From Clostridia bacterium (GTDB lineage: Bacteria > Bacillota > Clostridia > Oscillospirales > Acutalibacteraceae): DNA of 64,000 nt. Under the pieces are notes generated by a model. That model had not been told where the DNA came from and did no database searches. It saw nothing but the letters and a program-made list of their open reading frames with translations. How positions within the stretch are numbered: the stretch's first letter is position 1; each line of letters begins with the position of its first letter. Of this stretch, positions 1 through 7,601 are shown piece after piece. A program made the translations under genes and the position numbers. The DNA is taken from NCBI GenBank assembly GCA_017438845.1, contig JAFRUO010000020.1, positions 126,463 to 190,462 of the forward strand, given 5' to 3'.

Positions 1-179
1 TTACCGACCATATTGTAATCACCGCCTTCAGCGACGACTACATTAAGGACGTAATCGCCAAAAACGAGGACTTCATTAAGTCCGAGCTTCTCTGCGATTC
101 GCTTACACTTGCCGACACCTCTGACAATGAATTCAAAATTGACGAGCACAAGGTAAACGTAACAATCACAAAGGCATAA
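1..179 (+). CDS. ileS: C-terminal end of a probable isoleucyl-tRNA synthetase (partial)
   Basis: The window opens inside a forward gene. Reading from base 3 gives 58 codons to the TAA at 177-179. The peptide has the pattern 'DHIVI-x-A-DDYIKDVI...EDFIKSELLCDSL' followed by a short beta-rich end 'KVNVTITKA'. This resembles the extreme C-terminus of long bacterial/archaeal-type IleRS, where a helical stretch ending in 'K-E-x-L-x-x-x-L' precedes the final strand. If so, the enzyme charges tRNA-Ile in the cytoplasm. Only the tail is visible, so the catalytic HIGH and KMSKS motifs cannot be checked. Another tRNA synthetase C-terminal domain remains possible. Confidence 0.45.
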   Translation, partial: TDHIVITAFSDDYIKDVIAKNEDFIKSELLCDSLTLADTSDNEFKIDEHKVNVTITKA

Positions 180-193
180 TCAATTATGATACT

Positions 194-231
194 AAAAAAT
201 CCCGAAGGTTAATTCCTTCGGGATTTTTTTA
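194..231. terminator. Bidirectional rho-independent terminator
   Basis: AAAAAATCCCGAAGG (194-208) pairs with CCTTCGGGATTTTTT (215 onward) around a six-base loop. It has a T run on the plus strand and an A run on the minus strand, and sits between two convergent genes, so it can end both. Confidence 0.85.
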
Positions 232-813
232 TCTCTTCGTTCTGTGTTTCATTATAAACCATATAACAACCATCGCCTCGAGGACTGCACAAATTATCAA
301 CAGATATAATAACTTGGTAACAGGGAAGGTGAGTATCAGTGAGAGAAACACACCCCAGATTATTCCGCTGACGCTGATAATTTTTGCTAAAGTGTTGTAC
401 CAAAGCGAGGAAAAAACGGTCATAATAATAAATGAAACGGGAATCGCATAAATAAAGCTCAGCCACACTCTGTCGACATCCGGGACGAACATTTTCATTA
501 TAAAGAAAATTACCGACGCCGAAAGAAACGCTATGCCGATTGAGAGCACGGGCACAAATTTGTGGTGCTCTCTTTTGGCGTCGGTTGCTTTCGGGTTGCT
601 GTCGTTTATCAGGTCGTCAAGGCTGATACCGAAAATTTCAGCGAGCCTGCACAGCACAAGTATATCGGGAATTCCCTCTGCCCGCTCCCATTTTGAGACG
701 GATTTGTCGGAGTAATTTAACCTTTCGGCAAGCTCTCCCTGAGTCATTCCCAATTTTTTTCGGTAATAAGAAATATTTATTGCAACGTTCTGTTTTAATT
801 GCATTTCATCCAT
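229..813 (-). CDS. XRE-family regulator with C-terminal membrane segments
   Basis: 194 aa. Residues about 8-65 form a Cro/C1-type helix-turn-helix ('RKKLGMTQGELAERLN-YSDKSVSKWERAEGIPD'), the DNA-binding domain of XRE regulators. After a short charged linker, residues about 88-190 contain four hydrophobic segments, so the protein should be an integral membrane protein with a cytoplasmic HTH. This architecture is common in Firmicutes as a membrane-tethered repressor; the signal sensed is unknown. The ATG at 813 is chosen because GAGGTG lies five bases upstream. It is divergent from the hemolysin III gene, and the intergenic region holds three regularly spaced direct repeats that are candidate binding sites for it. 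Confidence 0.85.
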   Translation of the reverse strand: MDEMQLKQNVAINISYYRKKLGMTQGELAERLNYSDKSVSKWERAEGIPDILVLCRLAEIFGISLDDLINDSNPKATDAKREHHKFVPVLSIGIAFLSASVIFFIMKMFVPDVDRVWLSFIYAIPVSFIIMTVFSSLWYNTLAKIISVSGIIWGVFLSLILTFPVTKLLYLLIICAVLEAMVVIWFIMKHRTKR

Positions 814-849
814 AGTGACACCTCAAAAGCCGCGCAGCCGCGTGAGTTT

Positions 850-934
850 CTACTCCGAGTAGAGTCGGAATGCTTCTTAGTAGAGTCGCTTTCCCCGGTA
901 GTAGGTTGCTTCGTGAACACTATAATTATATAAT
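850..934 (+). promoter_or_regulatory. Promoter of the hemolysin III gene with three 21-bp-spaced direct repeats
   Basis: TTGCTT (906-911) and TATAAT (929-934) are separated by exactly 17 bp, a good sigma-A promoter for the gene at 965. Upstream, AGTAGAGTCG occurs at 858-867 and again at 879-888, and a degenerate third copy (AGTAGGTTGC) starts at 900. The period is exactly 21 bp, two helical turns. The third copy runs into the -35 box. CTACTCCGAGTAG (850-862) is also a perfect palindrome around one central base. These are candidate operator sites, most simply for the divergent XRE regulator. Confidence 0.6.
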
Positions 935-964
935 CAAAATCAGCAAAAAACAAGAGGTGATTAT

Positions 965-1642
965 ATGTCGAGAACAAAATTAGCTGACAGAAAGCTTCCC
1001 GATTACACTCGCGGGGAAGAGATAGCAAATATGACAACGCATATAGTCGGAGGGGCATTCGGCATACTTGCGTTGGTGCTTTGCGTTGTGTTTGCGGCAA
1101 TTAAAAGAAATTACTGGGGCTTAGGCGGAGGCATAGCCTACGGCGTGCTGATGATTTACCTTTATACTATTTCAAGCGTTTATCACGGCCTTGTCCCCGA
1201 AAAGCCCAAAAAGGTTATGCAGGTGCTTGACCACTGTTCGATTTTCGCCATGATTGTCGGCTCGTATCTGCCTGTGCTTCTTACGGGAGTACGTCAGCAG
1301 AGCACGGTGATTTTTATAATTGTTTCGGTGCTTGTGACGGTCGGCAGTGCAATCGGAATTGTTTTTACGGCTATTGACTTTAAAAAGTATCGTGTAATTT
1401 CAATGACCGGTTACTTCGCGGTCGGCTGGTCGGCGCTGATTATGCTTTATCCGCTTTACAAGGCATACGGCTTTGAAATGCTTGCATGGCTTGTAGGCGG
1501 CGGCTTAGCGTACACGCTCGGAATAATCTTTTACGCCCTCGGCGTGAAGAAAAGATATTTCCATATGATTTTTCACCTGTTCATTTTACTCGGCAGTATA
1601 CTCCAATTTATTGCGATATTTAAGTTCTGTATCATGACGTAA
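965..1642 (+). CDS. Hemolysin III / PAQR-family membrane protein
   Basis: 225 aa with seven predicted hydrophobic segments. The family signature is visible: 'E-x-x-N-x-x-T-H' near residue 20 ('EEIANMTTHIVGG'), 'YTISSVYHGL' in helix 2-3, 'LDHCSIFAMIVGSYLPVLL' in the middle and 'FHMIFHLFILLGS' near the C-terminus. The last carries the histidines that bind zinc in PAQR proteins. Bacterial members (YqfA/TrhA, annotated hemolysin III) sit in the cytoplasmic membrane and are linked to membrane-fluidity homeostasis; haemolytic activity is not established for most. RBS AAGAGGTGA precedes the ATG. It is probably monocistronic and controlled from the repeat-bearing promoter just upstream. Confidence 0.85.
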   Translation: MSRTKLADRKLPDYTRGEEIANMTTHIVGGAFGILALVLCVVFAAIKRNYWGLGGGIAYGVLMIYLYTISSVYHGLVPEKPKKVMQVLDHCSIFAMIVGSYLPVLLTGVRQQSTVIFIIVSVLVTVGSAIGIVFTAIDFKKYRVISMTGYFAVGWSALIMLYPLYKAYGFEMLAWLVGGGLAYTLGIIFYALGVKKRYFHMIFHLFILLGSILQFIAIFKFCIMT

Positions 1643-1654
1643 AAGAAGGGCTCG

Positions 1655-1860
1655 TTGGGAGAACCTTCATAAAGAAGGTTCTCCCAATTAAATTAATCCT
1701 TGCGGATTAGTGAAATACTCCTTCGGAATATGAAATTGCTTCGCAATGAAATACATCTGCGGCGTATGTAGGATTAATTTTATTTCATATCAAGCAAAGC
1801 GAGATATTTCACAATTTGCTTTGGCAAATTATTTCATATTGCGTAGCAATATTTCATTAA
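1655..1860. repeat. Palindromic multi-hairpin repeat element (MITE/REP-like)
   Basis: The stretch begins with a perfect 14-bp inverted repeat (TTGGGAGAACCTTC at 1655-1668 with its complement at 1674-1687). It continues as a chain of small hairpins with tetraloop-like tips: GCTTCGC, CTCCTTCGGA, ATACATCTGCGGCGTATGT, AATTTGCTTTGGCAAATT, ATTGCGTAGCAAT. These are separated by TGAAAT on the left half and ATTTCA on the right half, so the whole element is itself roughly palindromic, with ATTAAT near both ends (around 1692 and 1855). No coding capacity is credible. I recall similar chains between genes of other gut Clostridia but cannot name a family. Confidence 0.65.
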
Positions 1861-1862
1861 TG

Positions 1863-1900
1863 ACAGACCGTTCCTCTTTCGGTCTGTTTTTCTTTTTTTG
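1863..1900 (+). terminator. Rho-independent terminator
   Basis: ACAGACCG (1863-1870) pairs with CGGTCTGT (1880-1887), followed by a T-rich tract. It lies after the hairpin repeat and before the fucosidase promoter, and presumably ends transcription from the hemolysin III gene. Confidence 0.8.
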
Positions 1901-1949
1901 GGTTTGTTTTTACAAATCCTATGCTCGCTACAACCTATGACATTATTAT

Positions 1950-1994
1950 TTGCTATTCCAAAAACACTATGATATAATGAACCCGACAAATCGG
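1950..1994 (+). promoter_or_regulatory. Fucosidase promoter with a CCGA-N4-TCGG dyad
   Basis: TTGCTA (1950-1955) and TATAAT (1973-1978) are 17 bp apart. Directly downstream, at the expected transcription start, lies the dyad CCGACAAATCGG (1983-1994). The segment from the -10 box to the end of the dyad recurs with one mismatch at 40784-40805 upstream of uxaE, suggesting a shared repressor for sugar-use genes. Confidence 0.65.
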
Positions 1995-2010
1995 TATTTG
2001 GGAGAAAGAT

Positions 2011-3486
2011 ATGACAAAACAGGAATATCTGAAACAGATTGAAAGCGTTATCAAAAACGGCCCGTATAAGAATACCTGGCAGTCGCTGTCGCATCATAAA
2101 ACGCCGGCATGGTATTACCGCGACAAGTTCGGTATCTTCATTCATTGGGGCATTTACTCCGTGCCTGCTTACGGCAGCGAATGGTATTCAAGAGCAATGT
2201 ATGACCCAAATTGCAGAGAATTTGAATACCATATTAAAACTTACGGCACGCAGAACAAATTCGGCTACAAGGATTTTATTCCTATGTTCAAAGCTGAAAA
2301 TTTCAGCGCTGACGAATGGATAGCGCTATTCAAAAAAGCGGGTGCAAAATTTGTTATGCCCGTATGTGAGCATCACGACGGCTTCGCCATGTATGACACG
2401 GCGTTTAACCGTTGGAACGCCAAAAATATGGGACCTTTAAGAGATGTTGCCGGTGAGCTAAAGGCAGCCTGTGAAAATGAAGGCTTAACCTTTTGCGCCT
2501 CAAGTCACAGGGCAGAGCATTATTTCTTTATGAATATGGGCAGAACCTTTGACAGCGATGTCAATGATGAGCAGTATCGGGATTTTTACGGTCCTGCCTA
2601 TCACTGTCCCGAGCTGGACAGCCACACCCTGCACGCCACCACGGCGGACACCTATTCTCTCGGCGCAAGTAAGGAGTGGCTGGAGGATTGGCTTGTGCGC
2701 ACCTGCGAACTGATTGACAAATACCAACCGGGCATTCTGTATTTTGATTGGTGGATACACAATCACTCCTTCAAGCCTTACCTGAAAAAGCTCTGCGCGT
2801 ATTACTATAACCGCGCTGCCGAATGGGGCAAAGAGGTGACGATTAACTATAAGCATGAAGCATTTCCGCCGGGAGTCGCCACCTTTGATGTGGAGCGCGG
2901 CGCGCTGACCGATATTTCCCCCGTTCCCTGGCAGACAGACACCGCCATCGGCAAATGCTCCTGGGGATACCGGACGGATAACGAATACAAAAGCAGCAGA
3001 CAGATTATATGCGATTTAATTGACATCGTCAGCAAAAACGGCATGCTGCTGCTCAATGTCGGTCCAAAGGCGGACGGAACAATTACCGAAGAGGAAACGG
3101 CGGTGCTGCTTGAAATCGGCGATTGGCTCCGGAAAAACGGCGAAGGCATTTACGGCACCGCCTTCTGGAAACAGTTCGGCGAAGGCGATGTGAATAATGA
3201 AGCCGGATTTTTTAAGGATGACGAGGAAAAGCAATTCACCGCAAAGGATTTCCGCTTCACCTATAAAGACAGCTGCGTGTATGCGTTTCAGATGCGCCCG
3301 GATGGCAATGATGTGAAAATAAAAGCGTTCAGAAAGCATAGCCCGCACGATTTTTTAGTGAATTCCGTAACGCTGCTTGAAACGGGCGAAACGCTCGCCT
3401 TTGAGAGAAACGAAAACGAAATGGTAATCAAAACAAGCGGCTGCCAAAGTGACAAACCGCTTTGCTTTAAAATTGAAATAGATTGA
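2011..3486 (+). CDS. GH29 alpha-L-fucosidase, cytoplasmic
   Basis: 491 aa, a typical GH29 length. The N-terminal half is the (beta/alpha)8 catalytic domain, with the hallmark 'FGIFIHWGIYSVPAYGSEWYSRAM' region, 'KFVMPVCEHHDGFAMYDT' and 'GILYFDWWIH'. The Asp of the last is the expected nucleophile position. 'NGMLLLNVGPKADGTI' followed by a C-terminal beta-sandwich-like tail completes the family pattern. There is no signal peptide, so it should cleave alpha-L-fucosides from imported oligosaccharides inside the cell. The ATG is placed by GGGAGAAAG seven bases upstream. The promoter carries the same dyad as uxaE about 39 kb away, which suggests co-regulation with sugar-acid use. No transporter is adjacent. 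Confidence 0.9.
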   Translation: MTKQEYLKQIESVIKNGPYKNTWQSLSHHKTPAWYYRDKFGIFIHWGIYSVPAYGSEWYSRAMYDPNCREFEYHIKTYGTQNKFGYKDFIPMFKAENFSADEWIALFKKAGAKFVMPVCEHHDGFAMYDTAFNRWNAKNMGPLRDVAGELKAACENEGLTFCASSHRAEHYFFMNMGRTFDSDVNDEQYRDFYGPAYHCPELDSHTLHATTADTYSLGASKEWLEDWLVRTCELIDKYQPGILYFDWWIHNHSFKPYLKKLCAYYYNRAAEWGKEVTINYKHEAFPPGVATFDVERGALTDISPVPWQTDTAIGKCSWGYRTDNEYKSSRQIICDLIDIVSKNGMLLLNVGPKADGTITEEETAVLLEIGDWLRKNGEGIYGTAFWKQFGEGDVNNEAGFFKDDEEKQFTAKDFRFTYKDSCVYAFQMRPDGNDVKIKAFRKHSPHDFLVNSVTLLETGETLAFERNENEMVIKTSGCQSDKPLCFKIEID

Positions 3487-3559
3487 TTGAAGCAGCATTG
3501 CTGTTCTGCTGCCGCTTTCTTACGACTTGCGCCCCTATGACAAAACTTTTGTGATATAT

Positions 3560-3843
3560 TATAAAGCCAAACCATGCGGAAGAGTAGGCTTATATGATTA
3601 TTATAAAATAAGAAAGAGATATTTCTTTGCTATTGGGTAGCCTCCCCGTACAGAAGAAGACATATTGCGATTGATTCTGTGAATACAGTTTTAGATTATC
3701 TCAAAAATCCGGTAATTAAATCCGTTTTATTTGATGTAAAAAAAGAAAACCGGAATAGTATTTTGCTTATCAACAAAATACCAAACACAAGTATCGTAAG
3801 TGAAGATGCCGACATAATGATATATTCACATTCGATTTTATAG
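3560..3843 (+). pseudogene. Degraded coding remnant
   Basis: The stretch after the fucosidase gene has coding-like pieces in two frames but no intact reading frame. One frame reads 'KPCGRVGLYDYYKIRKRYFFAIG', a TAG, then 'PPRTEEDILRLIL'. The other frame takes over at about 3661 and reads 'HIAIDSVNTVLDYLKNP...SILLINKIPNTSIVSEDADIMIYSHSIL' to the TAG at 3841. One nonsense codon plus one frameshift would explain this. I do not recognise the family. Confidence 0.35.
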
Positions 3844-3863
3844 AAGTTAAAATGCCATATTTA

Positions 3864-3899
3864 AAAGAAGGTTGACCGGTTTTCAGTCAACCTTCTTTA
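3864..3899 (+). terminator. Rho-independent terminator
   Basis: AAGAAGGTTGAC (3865-3876) pairs with GTCAACCTTCTT (3886-3897). It has a short T-rich end and lies after the degraded remnant. Confidence 0.7.
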
Positions 3900-3963
3900 T
3901 TGCGCATGCCCCTTAAAGCCCTTCTTTTTTCTTTATATTTTCTGTTATACAAATTGCGGCAAT

Positions 3964-3992
3964 AAAAAAGAGCAGGAAACCTGCTCTTTTTT
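3964..3992 (-). terminator. Rho-independent terminator of the MFS/LRR operon
   Basis: AAAAAAGAGCAGG (3964-3976), an AAA loop, then CCTGCTCTTTTTT (3980-3992). It is nine bases beyond the stop of the reverse-strand LRR gene and is symmetrical enough to work on both strands. Confidence 0.85.
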
Positions 3993-4000
3993 ATGTTTGA

Positions 4001-5305
4001 TTATTTTTCAAGCTCTGCTCTTTCGGCTGAATAGTTTACATCGATGTTCTTCTTAAAGAGAAGATAATCATATTTCGGAAGCCACTGACTGCCGATTGAG
4101 CCTGATTTGAACGCAGTCTCGTCTGCGGCGACATCCATTTGAGTAATGCCCTTAAGCGGCGAGCCGTCTTCACCCTTTTCCTTGTATACCGAATCCCAGA
4201 AGGCGTGGTGCCCGATGTAGGTTACGCTCTTCGGAATATACATATAGCTAAGCCCTCTGTCACGCGTAAATGCGTCCGAGCCTATATTTTCAAGACCTTC
4301 GGGAAGCGAGGGATAAACCTTGCCGAGCGCTTCCTGACCGCTGAAACGGGATTCAGAGACCTTGGCCGAAGGGACATATGAGTAAATATGGTGCATATTT
4401 CCGCAGTCAAAGAAGCCGAGCGTGCCGATTTCCTTTAAGCCTTCGGGTAGGTAATAGGTGTCTATGTTAGCGTAGTTGAAGCAAAGCGGACCGATTTTTT
4501 CAACCGTTGAGGGAACGACGAAGGTTCTTACATCCTCGTTGTATTTTTCAAAATATGCTTCGTCATATTTTTCCGTCGGGCCCCAAAGCTCCTCCATCGG
4601 CTCTCCTTTGTCGTCAACAAGCTTGTCATATTCGCATTCCTTGCGTAGGAACTTGTCGTGGTCAATCGGATAGCAAATGATCTCAGTCTGATCCTTGTTG
4701 TAAAGAACGCCGTCAATGTCACTGTAATTCGGGTTGTTGTCGTCAACATAGATGCATTGAAGATTCCAGCAGGAATAAAACGCCTTGTTGTCGATACTTG
4801 TTACCCCTGCGCCTATATTGATTACCTCAAGGGTGCTGTCACAGTTAAAGGCATATTCGTGAACGGCAATGACCGGTTTGCTTTCATCGAACACAAGAAA
4901 ATCTGTTTTGACATCCTCTTCCTCTTCCGCGCCGCCTGCAATAATGGCGCCCGCTTCAATTTTTGAGTTGTCGATTTCGGCCGTATAACCTATGTCAAAG
5001 CTCTTGATAAGTCCGTTGTTCGAGAACTGAATAAGCTCATATCCGCCGTCGATTTGTTTATACTCAAGGTCGCCCGTGTTAAGCAGAGCACGTACCGAGA
5101 AGAACAGAGAAAGGATAACCGCAATAGAAATTAAGATGACAAACGCTGCCTTCTTGCCCTTTGCGTTTTTGTATGAGTGATTTATCTTGGGCTGTGCAAG
5201 TCCTTCAATCTGATAGGTCCAGATTTCGTCCTCGGGGATGTCAAGAATTACTTCTTCAGCCTCAGCCGTGGTATTAGCCTTTTTGGCTTTTTCTTTTTTA
5301 CTCAT
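4001..5305 (-). CDS. Membrane-anchored BspA-like leucine-rich-repeat protein
   Basis: 434 aa from the ATG at 5305, chosen because GGAGGTG lies a few bases upstream; a longer in-frame reading has no ribosome site. Residues 1-50 are charged and cytoplasmic, and one membrane helix follows (about 50-72, 'KAAFVILISIAVILSLFFSV'). The remainder should face outward. The outer part contains several LRR_5/BspA-type repeats, for example 'AFNCDSTLEVINIGAGVTSI', 'AFYSCWNLQCIYV' and 'AFTRDRGLSYMYIPKSVTYI'. Such proteins usually mediate surface binding. It starts 13 bp after the MFS transporter stop, so the two are almost certainly co-transcribed. The physiological link between transporter and LRR protein is unknown. 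Confidence 0.8.
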   Translation of the reverse strand: MSKKEKAKKANTTAEAEEVILDIPEDEIWTYQIEGLAQPKINHSYKNAKGKKAAFVILISIAVILSLFFSVRALLNTGDLEYKQIDGGYELIQFSNNGLIKSFDIGYTAEIDNSKIEAGAIIAGGAEEEEDVKTDFLVFDESKPVIAVHEYAFNCDSTLEVINIGAGVTSIDNKAFYSCWNLQCIYVDDNNPNYSDIDGVLYNKDQTEIICYPIDHDKFLRKECEYDKLVDDKGEPMEELWGPTEKYDEAYFEKYNEDVRTFVVPSTVEKIGPLCFNYANIDTYYLPEGLKEIGTLGFFDCGNMHHIYSYVPSAKVSESRFSGQEALGKVYPSLPEGLENIGSDAFTRDRGLSYMYIPKSVTYIGHHAFWDSVYKEKGEDGSPLKGITQMDVAADETAFKSGSIGSQWLPKYDYLLFKKNIDVNYSAERAELEK

Positions 5306-5318
5306 TCCCGACACCTCC

Positions 5319-7097
5319 TTAACCTGTGAACGAGCCGGCAACCGATTCGCCCTCGGCCTCTGCCTTTTTCTCGGTAACCTCGGCACGGCGCTTAAGCACC
5401 TGAATAACCTGATTCTGTTTGTTTGAATCGTAATCCCAGAAGAAATACGGTATAGTCATCAGCAGGAAGCCTGCTATGTCGAACAGAATCGGTATAACGA
5501 TTATCCTGACTCTTGACATATCGACAAACAGAACGTCCCAGTTGGAGTTGAAGCCGAATTTAAGCAGAAGTATCGGAATAATAAGACCTACAAGTGCGGC
5601 AATCGGGCCTGTAATCCAGCCGAAAATGCCGGAGAAAGCCTCAAGCCTCTCACCCGACAGATACATCTGATAGTCGTTAATTCGGATATCCATATCGTGC
5701 ATAACAGACATGGGGATAGTGTGGGTTACCTCAAGCAGGATAAGTATGATGACGCAGATGATACCGCAGAGTGTAACATTATCGCCGCAGAGGAGAATTG
5801 TCGCAACAACAAGCGACCAGCCGATTGCACGGGTCAAATAATAGAAAATCATAATCTGCTTATATGAAAATCTCTTTATAAAATACGGCGTAAAGAAATC
5901 GGGCGGAGTTCCCGCAAAGGAAACAAGCGAAACAAGAAGTCCGTAGGAAAGTCCGCTGAGTCGGAAGGTGTAGAGGTAAAGCACCGTCGTAAACGCAAGC
6001 ATACCGTTGCCCAGCGAGTCAAGCAGGTAAACCGCGTTGAGCATCCATTTGTACTTGTTACGCATTACGCCGAAAATGCCGTCCCAGAACTTGATCTGCA
6101 CCTTTTCTTCAAGGGGCGGCTGAGGAATCCTCTCCTTGATTCTGCTGGCAAAAACCATTGTCAGCGTTGCGAAGCTGATAAAGATTATCGGAATAACGTA
6201 TCTGTAAACGTTGATGTCAGCCCATTCGTCACGTGTAAAGCCGATGGCTATCGGGATAACGACAACCATTACGGAGTTGAGAATATGAGAAAGCTTGATG
6301 GGATAGGTCCTGATAAGAATTCTTTCCTGCATATTCGGGCTTATGTTTTGAGCGACGTTTTCAAGACAGTTGCCGAAGTTAAACAGGTTGTAAACAGAGA
6401 ACAGAAGGTTTGCGACCCATACTCGTGTAACAACGTCGTCAATAGCATAAACAGGCAGCCAGCCGATAAGGATAACCATAACGCATTTGGGCACAACGTC
6501 GCAGTAAAGGAAATATTTATAACGTCCGAACTTCGGAACAAGCTTCTTACGCCAGAAAATGTTACGCGAGCCTGCCCAGCCGTTCCACAGAATGTGAGTG
6601 CCCAGAATTTTGATAGCCGACGCCGCCGAAAGACCTCTTATCGAGTTTAACGCGGCAACGACCGTATTGTTCGGGTTGAGATACGGCGTGAAGTTGAAAA
6701 CAATCAGGAAAATACCGATTATCATGGAGAAAAAATAAACGGTATAGAGCTTCTTCTCGGTTCTCTTGGGCATAAAGCCGAGGTTATCGTTGATAATCCA
6801 GCCCAGAATATCCCACAGCTTCTGCAAAGGCATATTGATAAGTGCAATTGCAGTGAAGACAACGTACGGCAGCTGGTAGTGATACATTATAAGGTAGCAG
6901 CCTGCCGCAAAGCTTATGTACTCAAGCGTTTTTGTGCCCGAATAGTTACTGCCGACCGCAAGCCATATGTCCTTGTATTCCTTATAGGGAACATATTTGC
7001 CGGGGCCGGGAGTTTTCCAGTGTTCCTTGATTTCCTTACCTAAGGCCTTGACCTTATCGATAAGAGGAACCTTTTCGTTTGTTTGTGTTTCACCCAT
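5319..7097 (-). CDS. MFS-type transporter, sugar/cation symporter-like
   Basis: 592 aa from the ATG at 7097 (GAGGAGA just upstream; an upstream in-frame ATG lacks a site). About twelve hydrophobic segments span residues 45-570, in the two-block layout of MFS/GPH carriers. The N-terminal 45 residues and the C-terminal 30 are charged, which makes it longer than the usual 400-480 aa. Motifs such as 'NMPLQKLWDILGWIINDNLGF' and 'GSRNIFWRKKLVPKFGR' fit MFS inter-helix loops. It should move a small solute, perhaps a sugar, across the cytoplasmic membrane; the substrate cannot be read from the sequence. It is followed after 13 bp by the membrane LRR gene, with one promoter upstream and one terminator downstream. 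Confidence 0.75.
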   Translation of the reverse strand: MGETQTNEKVPLIDKVKALGKEIKEHWKTPGPGKYVPYKEYKDIWLAVGSNYSGTKTLEYISFAAGCYLIMYHYQLPYVVFTAIALINMPLQKLWDILGWIINDNLGFMPKRTEKKLYTVYFFSMIIGIFLIVFNFTPYLNPNNTVVAALNSIRGLSAASAIKILGTHILWNGWAGSRNIFWRKKLVPKFGRYKYFLYCDVVPKCVMVILIGWLPVYAIDDVVTRVWVANLLFSVYNLFNFGNCLENVAQNISPNMQERILIRTYPIKLSHILNSVMVVVIPIAIGFTRDEWADINVYRYVIPIIFISFATLTMVFASRIKERIPQPPLEEKVQIKFWDGIFGVMRNKYKWMLNAVYLLDSLGNGMLAFTTVLYLYTFRLSGLSYGLLVSLVSFAGTPPDFFTPYFIKRFSYKQIMIFYYLTRAIGWSLVVATILLCGDNVTLCGIICVIILILLEVTHTIPMSVMHDMDIRINDYQMYLSGERLEAFSGIFGWITGPIAALVGLIIPILLLKFGFNSNWDVLFVDMSRVRIIVIPILFDIAGFLLMTIPYFFWDYDSNKQNQVIQVLKRRAEVTEKKAEAEGESVAGSFTG

Positions 7098-7129
7098 ACT
7101 GATTCTCCTCATTAGCATTAGTACCTTTT

Positions 7130-7158
7130 ATTATATATTATTTATTGTGCAAATACAA
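7130..7158 (-). promoter_or_regulatory. Promoter of the MFS/LRR operon
   Basis: On the reverse strand TTGTAT (7158-7153) and TATAAT (7135-7130) are separated by 17 bp, about 33 bp upstream of the transporter ATG. Confidence 0.65.
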
Positions 7159-7195
7159 CATATTTTTATAATTATCTCTTTTATTTTAGTTTAAA

Positions 7196-7227
7196 AAATA
7201 AAAAATCGGACGGTATATACCGCCCGA
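7196..7227 (-). terminator. Rho-independent terminator
   Basis: On the reverse strand TCGGGCGGTATATACCGTCCGA forms a hairpin with one G-U pair, and is followed by a run of T. It sits just downstream of the ArsC-like gene. Confidence 0.75.
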
Positions 7228-7241
7228 AGTAAAATTGCAAT

Positions 7242-7601
7242 TTAAAGAAGCTTTTCTTCCCATTCCGCCGCCCTGAAGCCTGTCAAAACGAAGCTGTCGG
7301 AAATTATCAGCGGTCTTTTTACAAGCATGCCGTCACCCGAAAGCAGCTTTAACTGCTCATCCTCAGCCATGTCGGGGAGCTTTGCGCTTAAGCCGAGCTG
7401 CTTGTATATCATTCCGCTTGTGTTAAAAAACCTTTTTAAAGGCAGACCGCTTATTTTGTACCATCGACTGAGCTCATCAAAGGTGGGATTGTCAAGCTTT
7501 ATGTCTCTGTCATCATACTCAATACCGTTTTCGTCAAGCCACTTTTTTGCCTTCTGACAGGTTGAACATTTGGGGTATTCGATAAATAGCACCTTGCTCA
7601 T
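7242..7601 (-). CDS. ArsC/Spx-family thioredoxin-fold protein
   Basis: 119 aa. The N-terminus reads 'MSKVLFIEYPKCSTCQKAKKWLDENGIEY', with the CxxC (CSTC) that marks the ArsC/YffB/Spx family, and 'LVKRPLIISD' near residue 92 gives the conserved Arg. Members are glutaredoxin-like reductases or, as Spx, RNA-polymerase-binding redox regulators. There is no arsenic gene nearby, so arsenate reduction is not supported by context. The Spx RNAP-contact Gly cannot be assigned here. It overlaps the upstream gene by four bases (ATGA), indicating translational coupling with a second small Cys-rich protein, and a hairpin terminator follows. Confidence 0.85.
   Translation of the reverse strand: MSKVLFIEYPKCSTCQKAKKWLDENGIEYDDRDIKLDNPTFDELSRWYKISGLPLKRFFNTSGMIYKQLGLSAKLPDMAEDEQLKLLSGDGMLVKRPLIISDSFVLTGFRAAEWEEKLL

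Noticed and set aside
1746..1940. Open frame of 64 codons through the hairpin repeat
   Set aside because: It is composed of the palindromic repeat and terminator, has no ribosome site and no protein-like composition.
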